From: Nevskiaceae bacterium
GTDB taxonomy: Bacteria > Pseudomonadota > Gammaproteobacteria > Steroidobacterales > Steroidobacteraceae
Assembly: GCA_024234075.1 (NCBI GenBank)
Contig: JACKOV010000002.1
Span: forward strand, 558,001 to 622,000
Reading direction: 5' to 3'
Length of the DNA: 64,000 bases
This document shows positions 41,337 through 50,260 of this stretch, piece by piece (position 1 is the stretch's first letter; every line of letters begins with the position of its first letter). Below the pieces are notes generated by a model, which had not been told where the DNA came from, ran no database searches, and worked only from the letters and a program-made list of their open reading frames with translations. Made by a program: the position numbers and the translations under genes.

Positions 41337-44255
41337 ATGCGCTGGCAAAGTGTCGTGGTAGCTGCCGCGTTTGCAGCGCTGACTTATGCGTTCTGGGGAT
41401 TCGTCAATCAACCCACGAGCGAACCGGCCTGGCCTTCGAAGATCCAGGGGTTTGCGTTCTCGCCCTATCAGGCCGGTCAGGACGCGACCCGTGACGACAT
41501 GCCCACCGAGGCCCAGCTCGAGTCTGACCTCGAACTGCTCTCCGGCAAGACCAATGCCGTCCGCACCTACAGCACGCTCGGCTCGCTGGGCACGATTCCG
41601 CAGCTCGCCCGCAAGCACGGCCTGAACGTCACCGTCGGCACCTGGATCGACAACCGTCTCGGCCGCAACCAGCAGGAGATCGCCAACGCGGTCCGTCTGG
41701 CGCGCGACAATCGCAACGTGGTCCGCGTGCTGATCGGCAACGAGGTGGTGCTGCGCAACGACGTGCCGCTCGAGCTGATGTACGAATATCTCGACCGCGC
41801 CCGGCAGCAGATCGGCCAGCCGGTCAGCACCGCCGAGCCCTGGCATGTCTGGCTCAAGAACCCGGAGCTGGCCGAGCACGTCGACTTCCTGATGGTGCAC
41901 TTGCTGCCCTACTGGGAAGGCATCGAGGTCGAGCAGGCGGTGCAGTATTCGATCGAGCGGATGGAATTGCTGCAGCGGACCTTCCCCGACAAGCCGATCG
42001 TGATCGGCGAAGTGGGCTGGCCGAGCAACGGCCGCACGCGCGATTCGTCGGTCGCGAGCGTGGCCAACGAAGCGCTGTTCCTGCGCCGCTTCCTCTCCCA
42101 TGCCGAGGAGAAGAAGTGGATCTACTACGTGATGGAGGCCTTCGACCAGCCGTGGAAGGAAGGCATCGAAGGCGCGGTCGGGGCGTACTGGGGCGTCTAT
42201 GACGTCAACCGCCAGGCCAAGTTTCCGTTCACCGAGCCGATCGTGCGCATGCCCGAGTGGCGTACGCTCGCCGGCCTCTCGGTCGTATTGGCGCTGATCG
42301 CGCTTGCCGTGCTGTACGTCAACAGCCGCGCGCTGCGCACTTCGGGTCGCGGCTTTCTGGCGGTCGTCGTCTATGCGACCGCCACCGCCGCGGTCTGGGT
42401 GTTCTACGACTACAGCCAGCAGTATCTGACGCTGACCAGTACGCTGATCGGCTTGCTGATGTTCCTCGGCACCCTCGGCGTAATCCTCGTGTTGTTCACC
42501 GAAGCGCACGAGTGGGCCGAAGCCCGCTGGGTCACGACGCGTCAGCGCCTGTTGAATGCCGCACCGCACCGCACCGAGCCGGCGGCAGCAGGGTCGGGCG
42601 CCTTGCCGAAGGTTTCGATTCACGTGCCGGCCTACAACGAACCGGCGGCGATGCTGATCGAGACGCTCGAGGCGCTGGCGCAGCTCGACTACCCGGATTT
42701 CGAAGTCCTGGTGATCGACAACAATACGGTGGACGAGGCGGTGTGGCGGCCGGTCGAGACGCGTTGCGCCGAACTCGGTCCGCGGTTCCGTTTTTTCCAT
42801 GTCGCGCCGCTCGAGGGCTTCAAGGCCGGAGCGCTGAATTTCGCGCTGCGGCACACCGCGCCGGACGCGGCGATCGTCGCGGTGATCGACAGCGACTACG
42901 TCGTCGATCGCGCCTGGCTGCGCACCTTGATCCCGGCTTTCGCCGATCCGCAGATCGCGATCGTGCAGGCGCCGCAGGATTACCGCGATGCCGGCGAGAG
43001 CGCGTTCAAGGCGATGGCCTACGCCGAATATCGCGGCTTCTTCCAGGTCGGCATGGTCACCCGCAACGAGCGCAACGCGATCATTCAGCACGGCACCATG
43101 ACCCTGGTACGCCGCGACGTACTCGACGACGTCAGTCGCTGGGCGGAGTGGTGCATCTGCGAGGACACCGAGCTCGGCCTGTCGGTGTTCGAGGCGGGCT
43201 ATGGCGCCCACTACACGTCGCGCAGCTTCGGCCGCGGCCTGATGCCCGACACGTTCGTCGACTTCAAGAAGCAGCGCTTCCGCTGGGCCTATGGCGCCAT
43301 GCAGATCCTGAAGGCGCACTGGCCCTGCCTGAACGGCAACGTCCGCAGCCAGCTGGCGCCGGGGCAGCGCTATCATTTCATCGCCGGCTGGCTGCCCTGG
43401 ATCGCCGACGGCTTCAACCTGCTGTTCAACTTCGCGGCGATCACCTGGTCGATCCTGATGATTGCCTCACCGCTGAAATATGACGCGCCGTTGATGATGT
43501 TCTCGGTGCTGCCGTTGTCGCTGTTCGCGTTCAAGCTGGTCAAGCTGGTCCATCTGTATCGCAGCGCCGTTGGGGCGAACCTGCGCCAGACCTTGGCCGC
43601 TGCGCTGGCCGGGCTGTCGCTCTCGCACACCATCGGCTTCGCGGTGCTGAAGGGCCTGACTACCCGCAACGAGCCGTTCTTCCGCACGCCGAAGAACGCC
43701 AGCCGCCAGGGTCTGGCGCGCGCCATCGGGGCCGCGCGCGAGGAGACGCTGATGCTGGTCGCGCTGCTGCTCGCCACCTGGGGGGTCGCGCGGATTCCGA
43801 TCACGTCCAGTCCCGATCTCGAGACCTGGAAGATCGTGCTGGCGATCCAGGCCGTGCCTTACGGCTGTTCGTTGCTGGTGTCGCTGGTGAGCGCGTTGTC
43901 GTTGCCGTCCTGGCTGGTCGGCACTACGTACCGCGAGCCGCGCGCCACCGCCGCCGCTGCGGAAGTGGCCACCGAGAAGCAGGATTCGGGTCCGGCCGCT
44001 GGCGAGGCCACGGTGGCGACCCGTACGATCGCGGACGCATCGCCTGCCGTGGCGAATGCCGCATCGGTCCACCCTGCGCTGGCATCGGCTGCGACGGCCG
44101 CCGCCGCGGTGGTCGCCGCGATGGTGGGCGCTGCTGCCGGAATCGGTGCCAGTGCCGGCGCGGATTTGCTCGTCGAGCAGGACACGCTTCGCGAGGCTGG
44201 CGAGCTGCGGCGGATCGACGAGTCGTCGGGCGATCGTCCGCGCGGCGACGCGTAG
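41337..44255 (+). CDS. GH17-GT2 beta-glucan synthase/transferase (NdvB-like)
   Basis: This is a 972-residue membrane enzyme. After an N-terminal helix comes a GH17 domain with the acid/base Glu in IGNEVV (E136) and the nucleophile Glu in GEVGWPS (E225). Two helices follow, then a cytoplasmic GT2 domain with VSIHVPAYNEPAAM, the D-x-D-like VIDSDYV (about residue 517), CEDTELG (about 608) and QRFRWAYG (about 646), then four or more membrane helices. This layout matches NdvB of Pseudomonas, which makes cyclic beta-1,3-glucans linked to biofilm antibiotic tolerance. The last 100 residues are an unusual Ala/Val-rich tail. GGAGG lies upstream of ATG 41337. Confidence 0.9.
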   Translation: MRWQSVVVAAAFAALTYAFWGFVNQPTSEPAWPSKIQGFAFSPYQAGQDATRDDMPTEAQLESDLELLSGKTNAVRTYSTLGSLGTIPQLARKHGLNVTVGTWIDNRLGRNQQEIANAVRLARDNRNVVRVLIGNEVVLRNDVPLELMYEYLDRARQQIGQPVSTAEPWHVWLKNPELAEHVDFLMVHLLPYWEGIEVEQAVQYSIERMELLQRTFPDKPIVIGEVGWPSNGRTRDSSVASVANEALFLRRFLSHAEEKKWIYYVMEAFDQPWKEGIEGAVGAYWGVYDVNRQAKFPFTEPIVRMPEWRTLAGLSVVLALIALAVLYVNSRALRTSGRGFLAVVVYATATAAVWVFYDYSQQYLTLTSTLIGLLMFLGTLGVILVLFTEAHEWAEARWVTTRQRLLNAAPHRTEPAAAGSGALPKVSIHVPAYNEPAAMLIETLEALAQLDYPDFEVLVIDNNTVDEAVWRPVETRCAELGPRFRFFHVAPLEGFKAGALNFALRHTAPDAAIVAVIDSDYVVDRAWLRTLIPAFADPQIAIVQAPQDYRDAGESAFKAMAYAEYRGFFQVGMVTRNERNAIIQHGTMTLVRRDVLDDVSRWAEWCICEDTELGLSVFEAGYGAHYTSRSFGRGLMPDTFVDFKKQRFRWAYGAMQILKAHWPCLNGNVRSQLAPGQRYHFIAGWLPWIADGFNLLFNFAAITWSILMIASPLKYDAPLMMFSVLPLSLFAFKLVKLVHLYRSAVGANLRQTLAAALAGLSLSHTIGFAVLKGLTTRNEPFFRTPKNASRQGLARAIGAAREETLMLVALLLATWGVARIPITSSPDLETWKIVLAIQAVPYGCSLLVSLVSALSLPSWLVGTTYREPRATAAAAEVATEKQDSGPAAGEATVATRTIADASPAVANAASVHPALASAATAAAAVVAAMVGAAAGIGASAGADLLVEQDTLREAGELRRIDESSGDRPRGDA

Positions 44256-44330
44256 TCGCCGCCTCGGCAAAGCGCCGCTCGCGATTGCCTCCCTGGCCGG
44301 CCAGTCGGGCGACCCCGTGCGGATCGCTGG

Positions 44331-45176
44331 TCAGTCGGCCCGGAGGAAGGTCGCGATCACGTTTGCGTACTCGGCCGCACGGGCCGGGTTCAGCAGCGGA
44401 TGCGAACCCGCGAAGCAGTGTTCGCGTGCATCCTGCAGCAGCGACAGCGCCCTGGCATGGCCGGGCCGCAGCGCTTCGCGCTCGGCCGTCAGCGCCAGCA
44501 CGCGCGCACGCAGCAGCGGCCAACGCTCGATCGCCTGGTAGGTCGACAGCCCGCCCTTCGGAGCGGCGGGGTCGAGATAGCCGCGCAGCGCCGCATAGCC
44601 CATCTGCAGATAGTCGGCCATGAAGTCGTACTGCACGGCGAGATTCTCGGGAGTCGCGCGGTATTCCGGATCCCATTCGCCGAGGAAGGTCTCGGTCATG
44701 TCCCAGACGAAGGTCTTGTGGGAGCCGGAAGCATCGAACAATGGCGACAGCCCGGCGAAGTGGCTCATCAGTGCGGCCATCTCTTCGGACGTCAAGGTCG
44801 GTGAGCCGTCGAGCACGATCTTCGGCCAGCGATCTGGCTGCAGGATCGCGAGCTCGGCGACGACGGCTGCCGAGAGATGCCCGCCGACGGCGAAACCGCG
44901 CGCGATGTCCAGTGCGTCGCAGGCCACGGCGAGTTCTGCCGCCAGTTGTCCGCAGCTCCAGCCGGCGGTGTGCTTGTGGGAGCGGCCATAGCCCGGCAGA
45001 TCGAAGGCGATGACTCGTAGACCCTGGTCTGCGAGCTGCGGCAGGACATGCTGGTACTGGCGCGCATTCGAGGGCGCCCAGTGCAGCAGCAGCACTGGCG
45101 GGCCTTCGCCCTGCGCGGTGTAGTGGACCTGGCCGTGGCGGCCATCGACGTATCCATGGCGGGCGGGGGCGGACAT
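44331..45176 (-). CDS. Alpha/beta hydrolase with an altered nucleophile elbow
   Basis: This 281-residue protein has the alpha/beta-hydrolase layout: VLLLHWAPSNARQYQHVLPQL (oxyanion region), AFDLPGYGRSHKH, and a C-terminal His candidate in HCFAGSHPLLNPARA. The expected G-x-S-x-G elbow reads VGGHLSAAV, with His where the nucleophilic Ser should be. Either the Ser two residues later or the His is used, or the protein is not a classical esterase. Substrate unknown. It is convergent with the glucan synthase and followed upstream by a long gap. Confidence 0.75.
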   Translation of the reverse strand: MSAPARHGYVDGRHGQVHYTAQGEGPPVLLLHWAPSNARQYQHVLPQLADQGLRVIAFDLPGYGRSHKHTAGWSCGQLAAELAVACDALDIARGFAVGGHLSAAVVAELAILQPDRWPKIVLDGSPTLTSEEMAALMSHFAGLSPLFDASGSHKTFVWDMTETFLGEWDPEYRATPENLAVQYDFMADYLQMGYAALRGYLDPAAPKGGLSTYQAIERWPLLRARVLALTAEREALRPGHARALSLLQDAREHCFAGSHPLLNPARAAEYANVIATFLRAD

Positions 45177-45350
45177 GCCGCGATGCTAACCGTGCCTGGC
45201 CAGTAGGCGCCAACACCATTCGAAGCAAGTTCCACAATCGGGATAGGTCGTCGTCAGGGAGCGTGGAGGCAGAGCAGGCGCGATGCCGTCGGTATCAAGG
45301 GTCGGCTGACCAGGCTCTCGAGCGATGCGGCTGCGGGCGCAAGGCGCTGG

Positions 45351-45656
45351 ATGCAGGGTTCGGTCCAGCGCTATTTCGACGCCGCGATCTGGCAGCTCGC
45401 GATGGCGGCTTATGTCGAGGTTGGCCGGTTTCCCGAGGCGGTGCAGGCAGCAGACGATGCCCTGACCCGCGCCCGCCGCTTCGGTTGGGATCTCGGGGAA
45501 CTGGAGGCCCACCGCCTTGCCGATGGTGAAGGCCGGGTTGTGATCCGTGCATCCATGGTGCTCAGCACGATTTCAGCTGAAGCCGAAATGGCGGGCAGTG
45601 TGCGGGCGTGCGAGGAGTCGCCGAGTTTCGGGACACGCATTGCACGCTGCGACTAG
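45351..45656 (+). pseudogene. Degenerate TPR-protein remnant
   Basis: A frame here encodes WQLAMAAYVEVGRFPEAVQ and AADDALTRARRFGWDLGE, which has the look of a tetratricopeptide repeat (GRFPEAV, then an Ala-rich helix). The sequence before and after this block has no repeat character, and the block is only about 60 residues. I read it as the surviving end of a larger TPR gene. The rest of the 45177-45734 gap holds nothing that I can support. Confidence 0.3.
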
Positions 45657-45734
45657 ACGTCGCGCATCCGCGCCGACCTCTGTAAATTGCAGGCCCGGCG
45701 TCTGTTTGCGCTCGTTCGCGGAGTTCCCTTGCCC

Positions 45735-48557
45735 ATGTTCGTTGCTGTTTCGGGTCGCTCGACCTCTGCGCTGTCGTTGATGATGTGGCTGGCGGTTGCC
45801 GTTTGCGCGCCGGCGTGGGCTGCGGGGCAGGCCGCTGTTGCGCTGGCCGCCGCGAAGCCGTCCGCTGCGGCCCCGACGTTGCAAGCGGCCGCAGCGCGCG
45901 CCGCGGCGCCGGTCAAGGTCAGCTCGGTCGAGGGCATCACCGAGTATCGCCTCGACAACGGGCTGCGGGTGCTGCTGTTCCCGGATCCGTCCAAACCGAC
46001 GATCACGGTCAACGTCACCTACCTGGTCGGCTCGCGACACGAGGGCTACGGCGAGAGCGGCATGGCGCATCTGCTCGAGCATCTGCTGTTCAAGGGGACG
46101 CCGCGCTTTCCGAACATTCCGCAGCAGCTGACGGCGCGCGGCGCGCGGCCGAACGGCACGACTTCCTACGACCGGACCAACTACTTCGAGACCTTTGCCG
46201 CGACCGACGACAACCTGCGCTGGGCGCTGGATCTCGAGAGCGACCGGATGGTGAATTCGTTCGTGGCCGCCAAGGATCTGCAGAGCGAGTTCTCGGTGGT
46301 GCGCAACGAATTCGAGTCGGGCGAGAACGATCCGTCGCGCGTGCTGCTGCAGCGGGTGATGGCTGCGGCCTATCTCTGGCACAACTACGGCAAGTCTGTG
46401 ATCGGCTCGCGCGAAGACATCGAGCGCGTGCCGATCGATCGGCTGCAGGCGTTCTACCGCCAGTATTACCAGCCCGACAACGCCGTGCTGACCATCGCCG
46501 GGCGCATCGACGAGGCCAAGGCCCTGGCCTGGGTCCAGGAGTTCTTCGGCCGCATCCCGAGACCTGCGCGTGTGCTGCAGCCGACCTATACCGTCGAGCC
46601 GGTGCAGGATGGCGAGCGGCAGGTGACGCTGCGTCGCGTCGGCGATGTGCAGGTCACCGCGGCCGGCTATCACATCCCGGCGGGGTCGCATCCGGATTTC
46701 GCCGCCGTGCAGGTGCTGATCGACGTGCTGACCAACGAGCCGGCGGGCCGGCTCTACAAGGCGCTGGTCGAGCCTGGCCTGGCGAGCAGCGTCTATGGTC
46801 TGGCGTTCAACCTCAAGGACCCGGGCTATGCCTATTTCGGCGCCGAAGTCCTGAAGGACAAGTCGCTGACCGCAGCCAGCGAGGCAATGCTGGCGACCCT
46901 CGATGGCCTGCGTGCAGCGCCGGTCACCGAGGAAGAGGTCGAGCGCGCCAGGAACCGCCATCTGAAGGCGTTCGAGCAAACCTACAACAACAGTGAGCGG
47001 GTCGGCCTGGTGCTGTCCGACTACATCGCCAAGGGCGACTGGCGCCTGTGGTTCCTGCAGCGCGATGCGCTGGAGCAGGTCGGCGCCGCCGACGTCAACC
47101 GCGTTGCGGCGGCCTATCTCAAGCCGGCGAACCGGACCACCGGGCAGTTCCTGCCGGATGCGGCACCGGATCGCGCGGTGATCCCCGTCGCCCCCGATCT
47201 GCAGCAGCAGTTGCAGGGTTATAGCGGGCGTGCGGCGCTGGGCCAGGCGGAAGTGTTCGATGCCTCGCCGGCCAACATCGATGCGCGTACGCGCAGCGAG
47301 ACGCTGCCGGGCGGCGCACGCTACAGCTTCCTGGCGAAATCGACCCGCGGCGCCGCGGTCGAGGCAAACATCACGCTGCGGATCGGCAGCGAGGCGGCGT
47401 TGCAGGGCAGGGCGGCGGTGGCCGAGCTGACGGCTGCGATGCTGCGTCGCGGGACACGAAGCCGCAGCCAGCAGCAAATCAACGACCAGCTCGATGCGCT
47501 GAAGTCGACGGTGTCGATCGGCGGCAGCGGCCAGACCGTGAGCATCCGCGTGGTCTCGACCCGCGACCGGCTGCGCGCCGCACTCGAGATCGTCGCCGAT
47601 CTGTTGCGCGCACCGACCTTTCCGGAGCCGGAGTTCCTGCGCTTGCGCGACGAGGTGCTGGCCGGCATCGACCAGCAGCGCAGCGATCCGCGGGCGATCG
47701 CCCAGCAGGAGTTTCAGCGGCGGCTCTCGCCCTGGCCGCGCGAGCACTTCCGCCATGTCGCGACTTTCGACGAGGAAGTCGCGGCGGTGCGGGCGGTGAC
47801 CGTCGACGACTTGCGCCGCTTCCATGCAGCGTTCTACGGCGCGGCGGCGGCGACTGCGGCCGTGGTCGGCGATTTCGACGAGACCACGACCCGGGCGGCG
47901 CTCGGCGCGATGCTCGCCGGCTGGGTGGCGCCGCAGCCCTTCCAGCGCGCACCGGACCGGCATTTCGACGTGCCGGCGACGACCCAGCGCATCGTCACGC
48001 CGGACAAGGCCAACGCGACCTTGTTCGCCGGGCTCAACCTGGCGCTGCGCGACGACGACCCGGATTACCCGGCGCTGCTGATGGCGAACTACATGCTGGG
48101 CGGCGGCTTCCTCAACTCGCGGCTCGCGACGCGGATTCGCCAGCAGGAAGGCATCAGCTACGGTGTGCAATCCATCCTGCAGGCCGATCCTCTCGACCCG
48201 GCGGGTGGTTTCCTGATCTTCGCGATCTACAACCCGCAGAATTCGGCCCGCCTGAATGCAGCCTGGCGCGAGGAGCTCGCCCGGATGCTCGAGCAGGGTT
48301 TCACAGAGGCAGAGTTGCGCGATGCCCGTGATGGCTGGCTGCTCGGCCGCGATGTCAGCCGCTCGCAGGATCGCGAACTCGTCGGCAAGCTCTCGAACTA
48401 TCTCTATCTCGACCGCAGGCTCGATTGGGACGCGCGTTTCGAGCAGCGGGTCGCGGCGCTGACCGTGGCCGACGTCAATGCGGCGGTGAAGCGCTGGCTG
48501 CAACCGGCGCAAATGACCGTGGTCGAGGCGGGCGACTTTGCGGCACCGGCGCACTGA
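45735..48557 (+). CDS. M16 family zinc metallopeptidase, full-length two-domain form
   Basis: This is a 940-residue secreted protein with an N-terminal hydrophobic signal (LSLMMWLAVAVCAPAWA). The first M16 domain has the inverted zinc motif HLLEH (about residues 111-115), the third ligand region VRNEFESGEND and NGTTSYDRTNYFE. The second, from about residue 520, keeps the fold (RGTRSRSQQQINDQLDAL, then RIRQQEGISYGVQS) but has no HxxEH, as expected for the non-catalytic half that closes the chamber. It probably degrades peptides in the periplasm. The start is uncertain: TTG 45687 is in frame upstream, but ATG 45735 better fits a signal peptide. Confidence 0.9.
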   Translation: MFVAVSGRSTSALSLMMWLAVAVCAPAWAAGQAAVALAAAKPSAAAPTLQAAAARAAAPVKVSSVEGITEYRLDNGLRVLLFPDPSKPTITVNVTYLVGSRHEGYGESGMAHLLEHLLFKGTPRFPNIPQQLTARGARPNGTTSYDRTNYFETFAATDDNLRWALDLESDRMVNSFVAAKDLQSEFSVVRNEFESGENDPSRVLLQRVMAAAYLWHNYGKSVIGSREDIERVPIDRLQAFYRQYYQPDNAVLTIAGRIDEAKALAWVQEFFGRIPRPARVLQPTYTVEPVQDGERQVTLRRVGDVQVTAAGYHIPAGSHPDFAAVQVLIDVLTNEPAGRLYKALVEPGLASSVYGLAFNLKDPGYAYFGAEVLKDKSLTAASEAMLATLDGLRAAPVTEEEVERARNRHLKAFEQTYNNSERVGLVLSDYIAKGDWRLWFLQRDALEQVGAADVNRVAAAYLKPANRTTGQFLPDAAPDRAVIPVAPDLQQQLQGYSGRAALGQAEVFDASPANIDARTRSETLPGGARYSFLAKSTRGAAVEANITLRIGSEAALQGRAAVAELTAAMLRRGTRSRSQQQINDQLDALKSTVSIGGSGQTVSIRVVSTRDRLRAALEIVADLLRAPTFPEPEFLRLRDEVLAGIDQQRSDPRAIAQQEFQRRLSPWPREHFRHVATFDEEVAAVRAVTVDDLRRFHAAFYGAAAATAAVVGDFDETTTRAALGAMLAGWVAPQPFQRAPDRHFDVPATTQRIVTPDKANATLFAGLNLALRDDDPDYPALLMANYMLGGGFLNSRLATRIRQQEGISYGVQSILQADPLDPAGGFLIFAIYNPQNSARLNAAWREELARMLEQGFTEAELRDARDGWLLGRDVSRSQDRELVGKLSNYLYLDRRLDWDARFEQRVAALTVADVNAAVKRWLQPAQMTVVEAGDFAAPAH

Positions 48558-48575
48558 GCGCGGTGCAGGTCCCCG

Positions 48576-49199
48576 TCAGCGCTGCGCCGCGACGATCGCC
48601 AGATAGTCGGCCACGAGCGTTTCGGACGTCAGCGGCGCGGGATGGATCGCGACGATGTGACCCCTGGGGTCGACCAGCAGCACGCTCGAGCTGTGGTCCA
48701 TCGAGTAACCGCCGTCCGGCTGCGGGACGCGCATGTAGGCAACCCCGAAAGCGCGCGAGGCGGCTGCGACGCCTTCCTCCGTGCCGGTTGCAGCCTGGAA
48801 AGCCGGATTGAAGGCTTGCACGTAATTGCGGAGCCTCGCCGGCGAGTCGCGTTCCGGATCGACGCTGATCAGCAATACGGCCGGGCGTTCGGCGGCCGGC
48901 TGGTCCGCGAGCCGGCGCACCACGTCCGCAAGCGTCACCATGGTGGTCGGGCAGATGTCCGGGCAGGACGTGAAGCCGAAGAACACCAGCGTCCATCGGC
49001 CCGTGAATGCCGTACCGTCGAACGGCCGGCCATCCTGGTCGAGCAAGTCTAGCGGCGGCAGGGGTCGGCCACCGGGCAGCCAGGTCGCCTGCTGCAATTG
49101 CGGCGGTGGCGTGGGTTGCAGCAGCGCGCGGGCGGCGAACAGCCCGACGATCAAGGCCGCCGCGGCCAGCAACAGGATGCGCAGCGCAGGCCGGCGCAT
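48576..49199 (-). CDS. SCO1/SenC family copper protein
   Basis: This 207-residue thioredoxin-fold protein is anchored by an N-terminal helix (ILLLAAAALIVGLFAA). It has the copper ligands C79 and C83 (FTSCPDICP) and the distal His H169 (SMDHSSSVLLVDP). It starts seven bases after ctaB and is surely cotranscribed with it. Normally ctaB-sco accompanies coxBAC of an aa3 oxidase; none is nearby. It is a second SCO besides the one at 33411. Confidence 0.95.
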   Translation of the reverse strand: MRRPALRILLLAAAALIVGLFAARALLQPTPPPQLQQATWLPGGRPLPPLDLLDQDGRPFDGTAFTGRWTLVFFGFTSCPDICPTTMVTLADVVRRLADQPAAERPAVLLISVDPERDSPARLRNYVQAFNPAFQAATGTEEGVAAASRAFGVAYMRVPQPDGGYSMDHSSSVLLVDPRGHIVAIHPAPLTSETLVADYLAIVAAQR

Positions 49200-49206
49200 G
49201 GGTCGA

Positions 49207-50130
49207 TCAGAACGCAACGAGGCGGCCGTCGATGGCGCCGTCGATGATCGCACCGAGCAGCAGCAACCCCAGTTGCCCCAGCGAAGCGATGAAATTGCGG
49301 ATGGCGTTGCGCGGTGTCGGCTCGCGCAGCAGCTGCAGGCTGCGCTGCAGGAACCAGCCGCCGCCCAGGGCGGCACAGGCGAAATAGACGGGACCGGCGC
49401 CCCAGAGCGCCGGCAGCAGCGACAGCAGCACCAGCGGCAAGGTATGGGCGAAGATGGCCAGCGCCGCGATCCGGTCGCCGTGTACCACCGGCAGCATCGG
49501 CACACCGGCCCGGGCGTAGTCCTCGCGGTAATACATCGCAAGGCTCCAGAAGTGGGGCGGGGTCCAGAGGAACAGCACCACCGCCAGTGTCCAGGCCGCC
49601 GGCCCGGGCTGCGGATCGATCGCCACGGCGCCCGCGAGCACCGCAAAGCTGCCGGCCAGACCGCCGATGACGATGTTGAGCCAGGTGCGTCGCTTGAGCC
49701 AGAGCGTATAGACGATGCCGTAGGTGAATGCGCCCAGGAAGGTGTAGGCGGCCGCGAGCCAGTTGGCGGCCAGCGCCGCCGCGGCGACCGCCAACACGAG
49801 CAGCAGCAGGACCACGGTGCTCCACAACGGTACGTTGCGCAACGCACCGGTCACGAAGGGGCGGCCGCGGGTTCGCGACATCCGGGCATCGATGTCGCGC
49901 TCCGCCAGATGATTGACCGCGCCGGCGGCGGCGGCGGCGAGGAACACGGCGGCCGCGAGGGTCGCGAGGCGACCCGGCGACAGCGGGCTGCCGGTGCTCA
50001 GCGCAGCGCCGGCGACGGCTGCCAGCATGATCTCGAAGCCGATCCGCGGCTTGAAGATCTCGATCACCGAACGCCAGGGGGCGATGCTCCACGCCGCGGT
50101 GGCGGTGTCAGCGATGACAGGCCGGTCCAT
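49207..50130 (-). CDS. ctaB: Protohaem IX farnesyltransferase (haem O synthase)
   Basis: CtaB/CyoE attaches a farnesyl group to haem b, giving haem O. The 307-residue membrane protein has the prenyl-diphosphate motif NHLAERDIDARMSRTRGRP, the second region WTPPHFWSLAMYYREDYARAGVPML and about eight to nine helices. The following SCO gene forms an operon with it. No ctaA (haem A synthase) or oxidase gene is adjacent. Its upstream region holds the Dnr-type box at 50200, so it may supply modified haem under anaerobic or NO conditions. Confidence 0.95.
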   Translation of the reverse strand: MDRPVIADTATAAWSIAPWRSVIEIFKPRIGFEIMLAAVAGAALSTGSPLSPGRLATLAAAVFLAAAAAGAVNHLAERDIDARMSRTRGRPFVTGALRNVPLWSTVVLLLLVLAVAAAALAANWLAAAYTFLGAFTYGIVYTLWLKRRTWLNIVIGGLAGSFAVLAGAVAIDPQPGPAAWTLAVVLFLWTPPHFWSLAMYYREDYARAGVPMLPVVHGDRIAALAIFAHTLPLVLLSLLPALWGAGPVYFACAALGGGWFLQRSLQLLREPTPRNAIRNFIASLGQLGLLLLGAIIDGAIDGRLVAF

Positions 50131-50199
50131 TGATGACTCGTCTCCCGGGATGCAGCCGCGTGGAATCGGAAGCTTACGCCGGCCCGTCGGAGTATCTGC

Positions 50200-50240
50200 T
50201 TGACTTCAGTCAAGTGCGATGCAGCATTGGTAGCTGTAAC
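50200..50240 (+). promoter_or_regulatory. FNR/Dnr-type box and promoter upstream of the Dnr-like gene
   Basis: TTGACTTCAGTCAA at 50200-50213 is a perfect palindrome of the TTGAC-N4-GTCAA class bound by FNR/Dnr proteins. TGTAAC at 50235-50240 is a plausible -10 element centred 31 bases from the box centre, the same spacing as at 30861. This favours regulation of the rightward dnr-like gene, probably by itself or by FNR; the leftward ctaB gene could also respond. Confidence 0.75.
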
Positions 50241-50260
50241 AACCTTGGGAACAAACGGCC

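Noticed and set aside
45186..45512. Minus-strand frame of 108 codons upstream of the hydrolase at 44331
   Set aside because: It has no recognisable domain or ribosome-binding site and overlaps the TPR-like remnant on the other strand.
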